Assembly (NCBI GenBank): GCA_003281065.1
Contig: QCDA01000004.1
Coordinates: 22,741 to 86,740, forward strand
Length of the DNA stretch: 64,000 nucleotides
Reading direction: 5' to 3'
Source of the DNA: Pelagibacteraceae bacterium AG-349-E10
Lineage (GTDB): Bacteria > Pseudomonadota > Alphaproteobacteria > HIMB59
In this document: positions 47,646 through 57,681 of the stretch, piece by piece
Layout of the letters: the number at the start of each line of letters is the position of its first letter
Numbering within the stretch: position 1 is the first letter of the stretch
Translations under genes and position numbers: made by a program
The notes under the pieces: model-generated
What the model was told of the DNA's origin: nothing
The model's input: the letters and a program-made list of their open reading frames with translations, nothing else
Database searches by the model: none

Positions 47646-48125
47646 TTGACTTATAGTTTCAAGAAAACAAATTCATCAGATTTTTTAATTCAATATAAAG
47701 AACCCTTGGAAATTTTGTGGAGCAAAGATTCCATTGATAAGCACTTTGATAATAAAAAAAGCATTAACATAGAAATGAGCTTAGATAGCAACTTTATAGG
47801 TGTTCTTATAGGACACTATCTCTACCAAAGTTCAGATCTTGATGAATTTGAAATTTTACACATCGCAATTTTGCCAAAATTCAGAAACAGAGGTTTTGCT
47901 TTAAACTTAATGAAAGAGCTTGAAAAATTGTTAAATATCAACAAAAAATCACTAAAAATATTCTTAGAGGTAAGCTCCTCAAATAAATTTGCTATTAAAC
48001 TTTATGAAAAATTAGGCTATAAAGCCTACAATGAAAGAAAAAACTATTACCGGAGTAAGTCTATAAACGCTCCAAATACGCAAGACGCAATTTTGTTTGC
48101 AAAATCCCTTAATGCCATCAAATAA
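47646..48125 (+). CDS. rimI: GNAT acetyltransferase, RimI-like
   Basis: EILHIAILPKFRNRGFALNLMKELE, LEVSSSNKFAIKLYEKLGYKAYNERKNYY; TTG start; upstream of miaB. Confidence 0.8.
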   Translation: MTYSFKKTNSSDFLIQYKEPLEILWSKDSIDKHFDNKKSINIEMSLDSNFIGVLIGHYLYQSSDLDEFEILHIAILPKFRNRGFALNLMKELEKLLNINKKSLKIFLEVSSSNKFAIKLYEKLGYKAYNERKNYYRSKSINAPNTQDAILFAKSLNAIK

Positions 48126-49425
48126 GAAATTTTATATTAGAACATTTGGTTGTCAGATGAATGTTTATGACTCTGATAAAATGAAAGATATTTTTCTTTC
48201 TCATAATATCAATCAAACAGATGACTTTCAAAATGCAGACTATGTAGTTTTAAATACTTGCCACATCCGTGAAAAGGCAACAGAAAAAACATTTTCAGAT
48301 TTAGGAAAAATTCATAAAAAAGGAAAAGAAGACCAAAAAGTTATTGTTGCCGGTTGTGTAGCTCAAGCTGAAGGTGAATTAATTCAAAAAAGGGCACCCT
48401 ACGTGGACTTAGTGATCGGACCACAATCCATTCAGTCATTAAATAAATTTTTAGATAAAAATAATTTACCTAAGACATCTATCACTGAATTTGATGTGAA
48501 TGAAAAATTTGACACACTCAATCATATTAAAACGAATACATCGAATAAATCTGCATTTGTGACTATCCAAGAAGGCTGTGATAAGTTTTGTCATTTCTGT
48601 GTTGTTCCTTATACAAGGGGATCAGAATACTCAAGAACAGTTAAGGAAATCTCTGATGAGGTTAAATCTTTAATTGATCAGGGGGTGGTGGAATTCACAC
48701 TTTTAGGTCAAAATGTTAATGCCTATCATGGTTTAGACACTCAAGGTCTATCAAATAATCTAGCATCTCTTATTAACAGTATTAGTATAATAGATGGAGT
48801 TGAAAGAATTACCTATTCTACCAGTCACCCTGTGAATATGACTGATGACCTAATTTCCCTTCATGGTGAAAACTCTAAACTTATGCCCTATCTTCATCTT
48901 CCTGTTCAATCAGGTTCTGACAAAGTTTTAAAATTAATGAATAGAAAACATACCAGGGATTATTATTTTGAAATCATTGAAAAGGTAAGAAAAGTAAAAC
49001 CCGATATAGCACTTTCCTCGGACTTTATTATTGGTTTTCCTGGAGAAACAGACAAAGACTTTGAAGACACAATCGATCTAATTGAAAGGGTTAAATACAT
49101 GAATTCTTATTCTTTTAAGTACAGCCCAAGACCAGGTACACCTGCGGCTGATCGTGAAGAAATAGATGAGGCAATTCTCAATGAGCGTTTAAAGATCACA
49201 CAAGATTTACTCAATGAACAACAAATTGAATACAACAACCAGTTTGTAAAAAAGACAGTGCAAGTATTAATTGATGGTGCTGGTAAACACACGGGACAAA
49301 TCAAAGGTAAGTCACAATTTAATCAAAGTGTAGCCCTGCAGGGAGAAAAAGAAATAATTGGCCAAATAATTCCTGTGCAAATCAAAGAGGTTTTAACACA
49401 CTCATTATTAGGAGAAAAAATTTAG
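48112..49425 (+). CDS. miaB: tRNA-2-methylthio-N6-dimethylallyladenosine synthase (ATG at 48112 likely start)
   Basis: YIRTFGCQMNVYDSDKM, radical-SAM EGCDKFCHFCVVPYTRG. Confidence 0.97.
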   Translation: MPSNKKFYIRTFGCQMNVYDSDKMKDIFLSHNINQTDDFQNADYVVLNTCHIREKATEKTFSDLGKIHKKGKEDQKVIVAGCVAQAEGELIQKRAPYVDLVIGPQSIQSLNKFLDKNNLPKTSITEFDVNEKFDTLNHIKTNTSNKSAFVTIQEGCDKFCHFCVVPYTRGSEYSRTVKEISDEVKSLIDQGVVEFTLLGQNVNAYHGLDTQGLSNNLASLINSISIIDGVERITYSTSHPVNMTDDLISLHGENSKLMPYLHLPVQSGSDKVLKLMNRKHTRDYYFEIIEKVRKVKPDIALSSDFIIGFPGETDKDFEDTIDLIERVKYMNSYSFKYSPRPGTPAADREEIDEAILNERLKITQDLLNEQQIEYNNQFVKKTVQVLIDGAGKHTGQIKGKSQFNQSVALQGEKEIIGQIIPVQIKEVLTHSLLGEKI

Positions 49426-50382
49426 TTGAGTCCTGTAAATATTTCTTCCCATCAAAAACAACTTGAGTTTGAGGATAATCAATTTCTATCAAGCCTATTT
49501 GGTTACCACGATAAAAATTTAAAGGTCTTAGAGAATAAATTTAAAGTAAAGCTATACACAAGAGGCAACCTTCTATCTATAAAAGGTAATAGAGATCCAG
49601 TTGAAAAAGCCTACTTTATTATTCAAGGCTTATATCAAAAATTAAAAAACAATGATATTTCTGCAGAAGAAATAGAAAACAATATTGATTTAGCAAAACC
49701 TACATATATCAAAGAACAAATCGAACAAGATCAGAAATTCCAAATCAATACAAAATTAAAAACAATTTATCCCAAGACCAAAAACCAAGAGCTCTTTTTA
49801 AAAGAAATGAGATCAAAAGATGTCGTTTTTGCTGTTGGTCCAGCGGGAACAGGAAAAACTTACTTAGCTGTTGCATATGCAGTTAGTCTTTTTGTAGAAG
49901 GAAAAATTAATCGATTAATATTATCAAGACCAGCAGTTGAAGCGGGTGAACGATTAGGCTTTTTACCTGGAGATATGAAAGAGAAAATTGATCCCTATTT
50001 ACGACCACTTTACGATGCTTTGTATGAGATGATGCCAGGTGAGGAAATTGACCGAAAAATGGTAAATAATTTAATAGAAATAGCTCCTCTTGCCTTTATG
50101 AGAGGAAGAACATTAAATAAATCTTTTATAATTTTAGATGAAGCACAAAACACCTTATCGACACAGATGAAAATGTTTTTAACTAGATTAGGACAAAACT
50201 CGAAAATGGTTATTACGGGAGATTTAAGTCAAAAAGATTTACCCGATAATGCAAAAAGTGGAATGCAGGATGCAATGGAAAAATTAGAAAAAGTTAAAGA
50301 CATAGGATTTGTTCATTTAAATAGTAGTGATGTATGCAGACACACACTAGTAGAAAAAATAATTAATGCTTACGATAAGTAA
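49426..50382 (+). CDS. phoH: PhoH-family ATPase
   Basis: AVGPAGTGKTYLAVA, LSRPAVEAGERLGFLPGD, SFIILDEAQNT; TTG start. Confidence 0.95.
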   Translation: MSPVNISSHQKQLEFEDNQFLSSLFGYHDKNLKVLENKFKVKLYTRGNLLSIKGNRDPVEKAYFIIQGLYQKLKNNDISAEEIENNIDLAKPTYIKEQIEQDQKFQINTKLKTIYPKTKNQELFLKEMRSKDVVFAVGPAGTGKTYLAVAYAVSLFVEGKINRLILSRPAVEAGERLGFLPGDMKEKIDPYLRPLYDALYEMMPGEEIDRKMVNNLIEIAPLAFMRGRTLNKSFIILDEAQNTLSTQMKMFLTRLGQNSKMVITGDLSQKDLPDNAKSGMQDAMEKLEKVKDIGFVHLNSSDVCRHTLVEKIINAYDK

Positions 50383-50384
50383 TT

Positions 50385-50834
50385 TTGAGGATTAGTAATA
50401 AAAAATTTGTGATTGAGATAATTGGAGACAAGAATTTAGAGCAATTTCTAAAATCCTCCAAAGAAAAGTTAAAAAAGTTGTCAGAATATTTTCAAACAAT
50501 CCACCAAGCTGATCATCAAACACAACTGACAATAAAAATAGTTTCTAATGAAGAAATTAAAAGCATGAATAAAAAATTCAAAAATAAAAATAAAATAACT
50601 GATGTGTTATCTTTCCCCGACGGAGACTTTTCTGGTGATATTGCTATTGCAGATAGTTATATTTTAAATCGCAATAAAAAAATTAATGAACAAAATTTTT
50701 TTATGCTAGTGAGTCATGGATTACATCATTTATTTGGTTATCATCACTACGATAAACAATCGAGAAGTAATATGAGATTTTTAGAAAACACACTGATGAA
50801 ATTGTTAGGTTTAAAAAAAGTACATGAAAATTAA
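50385..50834 (+). CDS. ybeY: Endoribonuclease YbeY
   Basis: ITDVLSFPDGDFSGDIAIA, SHGLHHLFGYHHYD zinc motif; TTG start. Confidence 0.93.
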   Translation: MRISNKKFVIEIIGDKNLEQFLKSSKEKLKKLSEYFQTIHQADHQTQLTIKIVSNEEIKSMNKKFKNKNKITDVLSFPDGDFSGDIAIADSYILNRNKKINEQNFFMLVSHGLHHLFGYHHYDKQSRSNMRFLENTLMKLLGLKKVHEN

Positions 50835-51651
50835 AAAAAATTTAGCGATTAAATTAGTCAAAGAACTGATTCAAGACGAGAATTTTAAAAAAGATATTAT
50901 TGATCTTATCTCAGCGACTTCAGATAGTTCAGGCATTGCCAAGAATGAAGAAAAAAAAATCTTTAATAATCTTTTAAAGGTACATAAAAAAACAGTTGAT
51001 GATGTAATGGTTCCAAGAGGTGAAATAATTTTTATTGATCAAAATATTGATAAAGAAAACATCATTAAAATTATCAATAAAGAAGCTCACTCAAGAATGC
51101 CCGTTGTAAAAAAAGACTTAGAACATTGCTTGGGAATGGTTCATATCAAGGATTTATTCAAGAAAATCAACAATAAGTCCTTTAATATTAAGAGTTTATT
51201 GAGAGAGGTCATTTATATTCCCTCCGCTACACCTGTTTTTAATCTTCTTCAAAAAATGAAAAAACAAAACATCCATTTAGCAATTGTCATGGATGAATTT
51301 AATAGCGTTACTGGTTTGGTTACCATCGAAGACTTAGTGGAAGAAATAGTAGGTGAGATTGAAGACGAACACGATAAGGATGAAGCACCGATGTATCGAC
51401 AAAAAAACAATAATATAATTATGGATGCCGCAATGCTTGTTGATGATTTTGAAAGAGAATTTGATGTCAATATCCCAGATGATTTAAAAGAGGATGTAGG
51501 AACTATAGGCGGTATCATCTTTAATATAGCTGGTCGTATACCAAAGAAAAAAGAAAAATTTACAATAAATAAAAAATTATCTTTCACCATTCACAAGGTA
51601 TCAACAAGAAAAATTCTTGAAGTTGTGGTTAGTGGTGTCAAATCTCAATAA
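50824..51651 (+). CDS. corC: CBS/CorC_HlyC domain protein
   Basis: VDDVMVPRGEIIFI, HSRMPVVKKD, LAIVMDEFNSVTGLVTIEDLVEEIVGEIEDEHD. Confidence 0.92.
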   Translation: MKIKKNLAIKLVKELIQDENFKKDIIDLISATSDSSGIAKNEEKKIFNNLLKVHKKTVDDVMVPRGEIIFIDQNIDKENIIKIINKEAHSRMPVVKKDLEHCLGMVHIKDLFKKINNKSFNIKSLLREVIYIPSATPVFNLLQKMKKQNIHLAIVMDEFNSVTGLVTIEDLVEEIVGEIEDEHDKDEAPMYRQKNNNIIMDAAMLVDDFEREFDVNIPDDLKEDVGTIGGIIFNIAGRIPKKKEKFTINKKLSFTIHKVSTRKILEVVVSGVKSQ

Positions 51652-53131
51652 TCTACTGCCCTACCTCTCTAGGCCAATAAACTTAATATTTATTTTTTCT
51701 ATTGTTTATGTATTTTCTCTTCCTCCATTCGGAGTATCTATTTTCTATTACGTATCATTTTCAATCATTTTTTTTAATATTCTAACTAATGATAATTTTT
51801 CGAAAAAATATATTTTTTATTTTTTCTTATTTACTCAAATAATTACATTAAGTTGGATTACACAGTCTTTTTATTCAGGAGGTTTTGGATATTTACTCTT
51901 AGGTATTATTTTAGTTGGTGTACTCTCTATATTTATTGCATTCTTACATTATTCAGCAACAATTCTAATCCTAGTTACATTTAAAAAAAAATTGCTACAG
52001 ATTTTCTTATTACCACTAGGTTTATCTATAGTGGAAATACTAAAGGAATTTATTTTCGGAGGTTTTCCTTGGAATCCTAGTGCAATCATATATTACAAAA
52101 ATATTTGGATCTTAAAATCACTACCATTTTTAGGAGTTTATGGTCTGGGATTAGTTGTCCATTTGATTGTGGGTTTAATTATTTATTTTCTCTATTACAA
52201 AAATAAAGTTGTAACTTTTAGTTTGTCATTAGTGCTTTTTTTAATTTATGCATTTGGTTTTTTTGAAAATAATAATGAGAGAAAAACAAACAATGAAACT
52301 TTAAACATTCTTTTAATTCAACCTAATCTTTACGAGTCATTAGTAGAATTTGACGTTTTAAGAAACCTTGAAATTTATGAAAAATTAACCTTAGAAGCTC
52401 TCACAAATACTCCAAAAGCAGATTTAATTATTTGGCCTGAAGGCTCATTGCCAATTGATTTAAATAACAGGGACGGACTTCTTAGTAGATTATCATCCTT
52501 AATTAACGAGGATCAAAAAATAATAGTTGGGTCGAGCGCTATTGAGGAAAACCAATTATTTAATCGTCTATATATCATTGATCATCAAGGAAAGATTAAT
52601 GATTTTTATGATAAACAAAAGCTGGTTCTATTTGGAGAATACATTCCCTTCGTGAAACCATTTGTAAGCAAATTTTTAAATTTAGGAATGAACTATACTC
52701 CTGGAACTAATCAAAAAATTTTAAAATTACCAAAAAATATAAATGCTGTTCCAATGATTTGTTTTGAGTCTATTTTTAATTATAAATCAATTAATACTGA
52801 GGTTTGTAATTCAGATATGGTGATACAAATTTCAAATGACTCTTGGTTCGGTAAATGGTATGGACCACATCAGCATCTGGCTAACTCTCTTCTAAGGAGT
52901 GTTGAATTCCAAAAACCTCTCATAAGATCAACTCCTTCAGGCATTACATCTGTTGTTGATTACTCGGGCAAAATTATTGAGACTATTCCAACAAACAAAA
53001 AAGGTTATCTTTATTATCAACATCCAATTAATAAATATAAATCAAATTGTTCATCAACTTTATTTTCAGTAAGTCTTTTGATTTTTTTAATATTTCTACT
53101 TAGTTTTTTTTATGTTCGAATCAAAAAATAA
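51617..53131 (+). CDS. lnt: Apolipoprotein N-acyltransferase
   Basis: GGFPWNPSA, IIWPEGSLPID, DKQKLVLFGEYIPF, CFESIF, NDSWFGKWYGPHQHLANSLLRSVE; exact start uncertain. Confidence 0.94.
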   Translation: MKLWLVVSNLNNLLPYLSRPINLIFIFSIVYVFSLPPFGVSIFYYVSFSIIFFNILTNDNFSKKYIFYFFLFTQIITLSWITQSFYSGGFGYLLLGIILVGVLSIFIAFLHYSATILILVTFKKKLLQIFLLPLGLSIVEILKEFIFGGFPWNPSAIIYYKNIWILKSLPFLGVYGLGLVVHLIVGLIIYFLYYKNKVVTFSLSLVLFLIYAFGFFENNNERKTNNETLNILLIQPNLYESLVEFDVLRNLEIYEKLTLEALTNTPKADLIIWPEGSLPIDLNNRDGLLSRLSSLINEDQKIIVGSSAIEENQLFNRLYIIDHQGKINDFYDKQKLVLFGEYIPFVKPFVSKFLNLGMNYTPGTNQKILKLPKNINAVPMICFESIFNYKSINTEVCNSDMVIQISNDSWFGKWYGPHQHLANSLLRSVEFQKPLIRSTPSGITSVVDYSGKIIETIPTNKKGYLYYQHPINKYKSNCSSTLFSVSLLIFLIFLLSFFYVRIKK

Positions 53132-53756
53132 ATACTTTGGTAGGAAAAAAGGAAAGTCATTTGTAAGACTCGAGCAATACTCAAAATTTCTTAAAGAACC
53201 AAATAAAATATTATTTAACAAAATCAAAACACCAAGAATTTTAGAAATTGGAATTGGTGATGGAGAAAAAATCAGTGAAGATGCAAAACTATATTCAAAA
53301 ATAAACTTTATTGGTTGTGATATTTTTGCTGATGGAGTTTTAAGAGCTATCAGAAACTCTATTGATGATAATTTGAAAAATCTTCAAGTCTTTCATTTAA
53401 ATATTCAAGATCTTTTACCAATCATACCAAACAATTATCTTCAGGAAATAAGAATATACTTTCCAGATCCGTGGCCCAAAAATAAGCATAAAAAAAGAAG
53501 AACTGTTAACCAAACACTTGTAAAAGAACTCACAAAAAAATTAAAAAAAAAAGGAGTTATTTGTTTTGCTACTGATCACGGTGACTATTTTATTGAAGTT
53601 TTGGCTTTGATGAAAAAGTTCAAATACACCATGCCAGATATTAGCCCTAAATGTTGGAAATATAGTGATTCCAACGCTTTGCACACCAAATTTGAGAAAA
53701 AAGCCTTAGACAAAAATCATAAATTATTCTATTTTAGCGTTCTTAAAAATTATTAA
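53112..53756 (+). CDS. trmB: tRNA (guanine-N7-)-methyltransferase
   Basis: ILEIGIGDGE, IRIYFPDPWPKNKHKKRR. Confidence 0.95.
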   Translation: MFESKNKYFGRKKGKSFVRLEQYSKFLKEPNKILFNKIKTPRILEIGIGDGEKISEDAKLYSKINFIGCDIFADGVLRAIRNSIDDNLKNLQVFHLNIQDLLPIIPNNYLQEIRIYFPDPWPKNKHKKRRTVNQTLVKELTKKLKKKGVICFATDHGDYFIEVLALMKKFKYTMPDISPKCWKYSDSNALHTKFEKKALDKNHKLFYFSVLKNY

Positions 53757-53769
53757 CCAACGACGAGGA

Positions 53770-53794
53770 GGTGGGTTATCCCGCCTTTTTTTTT
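53770..53794 (+). terminator. Terminator/attenuator-like hairpin in nusA leader
   Basis: GGTGGG-ttat-CCCGCC followed by nine T's, ~15 nt before nusA ATG. Confidence 0.85.
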
Positions 53795-53808
53795 AACTAG
53801 AAAAGATA

Positions 53809-55311
53809 ATGCTAAATAACACAGAAATATTAAAAGTTGCCGAAGTCGTCTCACAAGAGAAGGGCATCGAAATGGATATAGTAATGGAGGCTCTTGAGGA
53901 GTCTTTTGAAATTATTGGAAAATCAAAATATGGAATGGACAATAACATTAAAGCATCTATTGACCGTCTCACAGGAAATATAAGTTTATCTCATATTAAA
54001 GATGTGGTTGAAAAAATTGATCCTGTTTTGCAGGCAAATCAAATTTTATTAGATCATGCTAAAAAATATGATGCTGATACTGAAATTGGAAAACAAATAA
54101 CAATTCCTTTACCATCCGTAAACTTTGGAAGAGTAACAGCCAATATGGCAAGGCAAGTTATTTACTCTAGAGTTAGAGAAGCTGAAAAAAGAAGACAATT
54201 TAATGATTTCAAAGATCGCGTCGGAGAAGTTTTGTCGGGTATTGTTAAAAGAATTGAATTTGGAAATATTATTGTTGATCTTGGTAAAGCTGAGGGATTT
54301 TTAAGAAAAGATGAACTCATTCCAAGAGAGAATTTTAAAAATGGTGATCGTATTAGAGCTTATTTCTTCGATATAAAAGAAGAAGCCAAAGGACATCAAA
54401 TTTTTCTTTCAAGAACTCACCCTCAGTTTATGGCGAAACTATTTGAACAGGAAGTACCTGAAATATATGAAGGTCAAATAGAAATTTTATCTGTTGCAAG
54501 AGACCCTGGTAGTAGAGGAAAGATTACAGTTCGTGCGAACGATAAGTCCATCGATCCAGTTGGTGCATGCGTAGGTATGAGAGGTTCTAGAGTTCAGGCT
54601 ATTGTTAATGAATTACAAGGTGAAAAAATTGATATCGTAAATTGGTCAGAGCTAAAGTCGATGTATGTTCAAAATGCCATTGCGCCCGCACAAGTTGCAA
54701 AGGTTAATGAATTTGAAGACTCAAATAGAGTAGAGATAGTCTTACCTGATGATCAGTTAAGTATTGCTATCGGTAGAAGAGGTCAAAATGTAAAATTAGC
54801 TTCAATACTTACCAATCTTGAAATTGACATACTAACTGAAAAAGAAGATGCAGAAAGAAGACAAGAGGAATTTAAAAAAATCACATCTCTTTTCGCTGAA
54901 AAACTTGATCTCGAAGATATGATTGCACAATTATTAGCGGTCGAAGGATATACAAGTATTGAAAAAATCGCTAACGCTTCAATCCAAGATATAGAAAAAA
55001 TTGAGGGTTTTGATAACGAGCTTGCTGCTGAGATATACGCTCGTGCAACGCAGTATATGGAAAACGAGAAGGCAGAACTTGAGAAATTAATACAATCTTC
55101 AAAACTAGATGATTATGTCAAAGGGATTTCAGAGTTTGATAATAAAATTTTAGCTACATTGATTGAGAACAATATCTTTTCACGTCAGGACCTTGCAGAT
55201 TTAGCAACTGATGAATTAGTGGGCAGAGATGGCATACTACAAAAAAGAGTTGAAAAATCTGCCGCAGAAAAAATTATAATGGATGCTAGGGAGATTTATC
55301 TCAATAGCTAG
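53809..55311 (+). CDS. nusA: Transcription termination/antitermination factor NusA
   Basis: S1 and KH domains (GACVGMRGSRVQAIVNELQGEKIDIV), tandem C-terminal HhH-like repeats. Confidence 0.96.
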   Translation: MLNNTEILKVAEVVSQEKGIEMDIVMEALEESFEIIGKSKYGMDNNIKASIDRLTGNISLSHIKDVVEKIDPVLQANQILLDHAKKYDADTEIGKQITIPLPSVNFGRVTANMARQVIYSRVREAEKRRQFNDFKDRVGEVLSGIVKRIEFGNIIVDLGKAEGFLRKDELIPRENFKNGDRIRAYFFDIKEEAKGHQIFLSRTHPQFMAKLFEQEVPEIYEGQIEILSVARDPGSRGKITVRANDKSIDPVGACVGMRGSRVQAIVNELQGEKIDIVNWSELKSMYVQNAIAPAQVAKVNEFEDSNRVEIVLPDDQLSIAIGRRGQNVKLASILTNLEIDILTEKEDAERRQEEFKKITSLFAEKLDLEDMIAQLLAVEGYTSIEKIANASIQDIEKIEGFDNELAAEIYARATQYMENEKAELEKLIQSSKLDDYVKGISEFDNKILATLIENNIFSRQDLADLATDELVGRDGILQKRVEKSAAEKIIMDAREIYLNS

Positions 55312-55319
55312 TTTTTTGA

Positions 55320-57332
55320 ATGACAAAAGAGACAAAGAACACAAATACATCTTCGGCTAAGCCCTCTACGCCTACCTCTACAACATCTACTCCTCCTAGA
55401 AAAAAACTGACTCTCAATACAACAGCATTTCAAAAAAAACTTTCCTCTATTTCAGTTAACAATCTCTTAGATGAAGAACCAGACTACGAAAAAATGCCTA
55501 GTCTTGCAAAAACAAAAAGAAATAGAGAAAAACAAAAAACAAAATTTAAACCAAATTTAACTAGCTCTCAAAAAATTGTTCGTGAAGTTGACATACCCGT
55601 AAAAATTTCTGTGCAGGAATTAGCAAGTAGAATGTCCGAAAAAACAGGTGATGTTATAAAAGCTCTTATGAAAAGTGGAATTATGGCTACGGCTAATCAA
55701 TATATAGATGGAGATACAGCTGAGCTTATAGTTACAGAATTAGGTCATACACCGAAAAGAGAAGAGGCGATCAGCCTAAAAGATGAAATCGCAAATCATC
55801 AAAAAACAAAAATATCTAAAATTTCACCTAGGCCTCCAATTGTAACTGTTATGGGCCATGTTGATCACGGTAAAACATCTTTGTTGGATGCACTAAGAAA
55901 TACAAATGTAACTTCAAAAGAGTCTGGTGGAATTACACAACACATTGGTGCGTATCAAATTCAACATAAAAACAATCCTATTACTTTTTTGGATACACCT
56001 GGTCACGCAGCTTTCTCAAATATTCGCTCAAGGGGAGCAAATTTAACAGATCTTGTTGTATTAGTAGTTGCTGCTAACGATAGTGTTAAACCTCAAACAA
56101 TTGAAGCAATTTCACACGCTAAAGCAGCAAAAGTTCCTATTGTTCTTGCAATTAATAAAATGGACTTACCAGATGTTGACCCAAGTATTGTTAGAAACGA
56201 TTTGTTAACTCACGAGGTAGTAGTAGAAAGCTACAGTGGAGATGTATTAGAAACTGAAATATCTGCAATTAAAAAAACAAATCTAGAAAAATTATTAGAT
56301 AACATTTTGTTACAAGTAGAAATCCTAGACCTTAATGTCGAACATAATAAACTCGCTGAGGCAATTGTAGTTGAGTCCAAAATTGAAACGGGAAAAGGAC
56401 CTGTTGCAACTGTGATAGTAAAAAATGGAACCTTCAAAGAAGGTGATCATTTTACATGTGGTTCATCTTATGGAAGAGTTAGAGCTTTACTCGATGAAAA
56501 TGGTAGTAGGATTAAATCAGCTAGCCCAGGCATGCCTATTGAAGTGTTGGGTTTTGACTCAGTGCCACAAGCAGGCGATACAGTTTATGTTATGCCAAAT
56601 GAGGATATCGCAAAAGATATTACAGAAAAAGTAAAAGAACAAAAAAAATTAGAAAATACAGAAGCAGTTAAAAAATCATCACTGGAAGAAATGATGGCTA
56701 ATGTATCAAAGGGAGATATGAAAAAACTTCCAATCATCGTCAAAGCAGATGTTCAAGGATCTCTAGAAGCAATAGTTTCCTCACTAGAAAAAGTCGGTAA
56801 TGAAGAAGTTAAAATCAATGTTGTCCATAACGCTATTGGTGCAATTAATGAAAGTGATGTGAGTTTAGCGAGTTCCGCACAAGGGCTAGTAATTGGTTTT
56901 AATATCAGAGCTATCCCACAAGCTCGAACAATCGCAAAACGTGATAAAGTAGATATACGATATTATTCAATTATTTATGAATTAATTGATGATATGAAAA
57001 AAATGCTCTCTGGTCTCCTCACCCCAGACACTAAAGAGGAAATTATTGGCCACGCTGAGGTTCGTGATACTTTCAAATCCTCAAAGTTTGGTACAATTGC
57101 AGGCTGCTTTGTTACTGACGGTATAGTCCAAAATTCTGCTAAAATCAGGCTTGTTAGAGAAGGTAAAATCATACACGAAGGAGAAGTTGGTACTCTTAAA
57201 CGATTTAAAGATGATGTCAAAGAGGTAAGAGAAAATTACGAGTGTGGTATTTCATTTAAAGACTATTCAGATATTTTGGAAAAAGATGAAATTGAATTTT
57301 ACGTAACTAAGGAAGTTCAAAAAGAATTATAG
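55320..57332 (+). CDS. infB: Translation initiation factor IF-2
   Basis: VTVMGHVDHGKTSLLDALR, FLDTPGHAAFS, NKMDL. Confidence 0.97.
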   Translation: MTKETKNTNTSSAKPSTPTSTTSTPPRKKLTLNTTAFQKKLSSISVNNLLDEEPDYEKMPSLAKTKRNREKQKTKFKPNLTSSQKIVREVDIPVKISVQELASRMSEKTGDVIKALMKSGIMATANQYIDGDTAELIVTELGHTPKREEAISLKDEIANHQKTKISKISPRPPIVTVMGHVDHGKTSLLDALRNTNVTSKESGGITQHIGAYQIQHKNNPITFLDTPGHAAFSNIRSRGANLTDLVVLVVAANDSVKPQTIEAISHAKAAKVPIVLAINKMDLPDVDPSIVRNDLLTHEVVVESYSGDVLETEISAIKKTNLEKLLDNILLQVEILDLNVEHNKLAEAIVVESKIETGKGPVATVIVKNGTFKEGDHFTCGSSYGRVRALLDENGSRIKSASPGMPIEVLGFDSVPQAGDTVYVMPNEDIAKDITEKVKEQKKLENTEAVKKSSLEEMMANVSKGDMKKLPIIVKADVQGSLEAIVSSLEKVGNEEVKINVVHNAIGAINESDVSLASSAQGLVIGFNIRAIPQARTIAKRDKVDIRYYSIIYELIDDMKKMLSGLLTPDTKEEIIGHAEVRDTFKSSKFGTIAGCFVTDGIVQNSAKIRLVREGKIIHEGEVGTLKRFKDDVKEVRENYECGISFKDYSDILEKDEIEFYVTKEVQKEL

Positions 57333-57333
57333 T

Positions 57334-57678
57334 GTGGACAATAAGCCAAGTTTTCGAACCAAAAAAGTTGAACTTTCAATTAAAAGGCTTGTATCCGAAT
57401 ATCTCGTAACCCAAAAAGATTATCTTTTAAAATTTCCAAATGTTCGTTTCGAAATTACTGAAGTAAAAGTAAGTAAAGATCTAAGATTTGCAAAAATTTA
57501 TCTTATCCATAATATTTCAGAGGAGGACTTTAAGGAATTTAATAAACTTTATCTGAGAGAAATACAAAATTTAATAGCGAGAACTCTTACAAGCAAATAT
57601 ACTCCAAAAGTATCATTAATTTTTGATGAATCTTTTCAAGAGTCTTTAAAAGTACAATCACTTCTAGATAAATTATAG
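57334..57678 (+). CDS. rbfA: Ribosome-binding factor A
   Basis: EITEVKVSKDLRFAKIYL; position between infB and truB; GTG start. Confidence 0.9.
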   Translation: MDNKPSFRTKKVELSIKRLVSEYLVTQKDYLLKFPNVRFEITEVKVSKDLRFAKIYLIHNISEEDFKEFNKLYLREIQNLIARTLTSKYTPKVSLIFDESFQESLKVQSLLDKL

Positions 57679-57681
57679 ATC

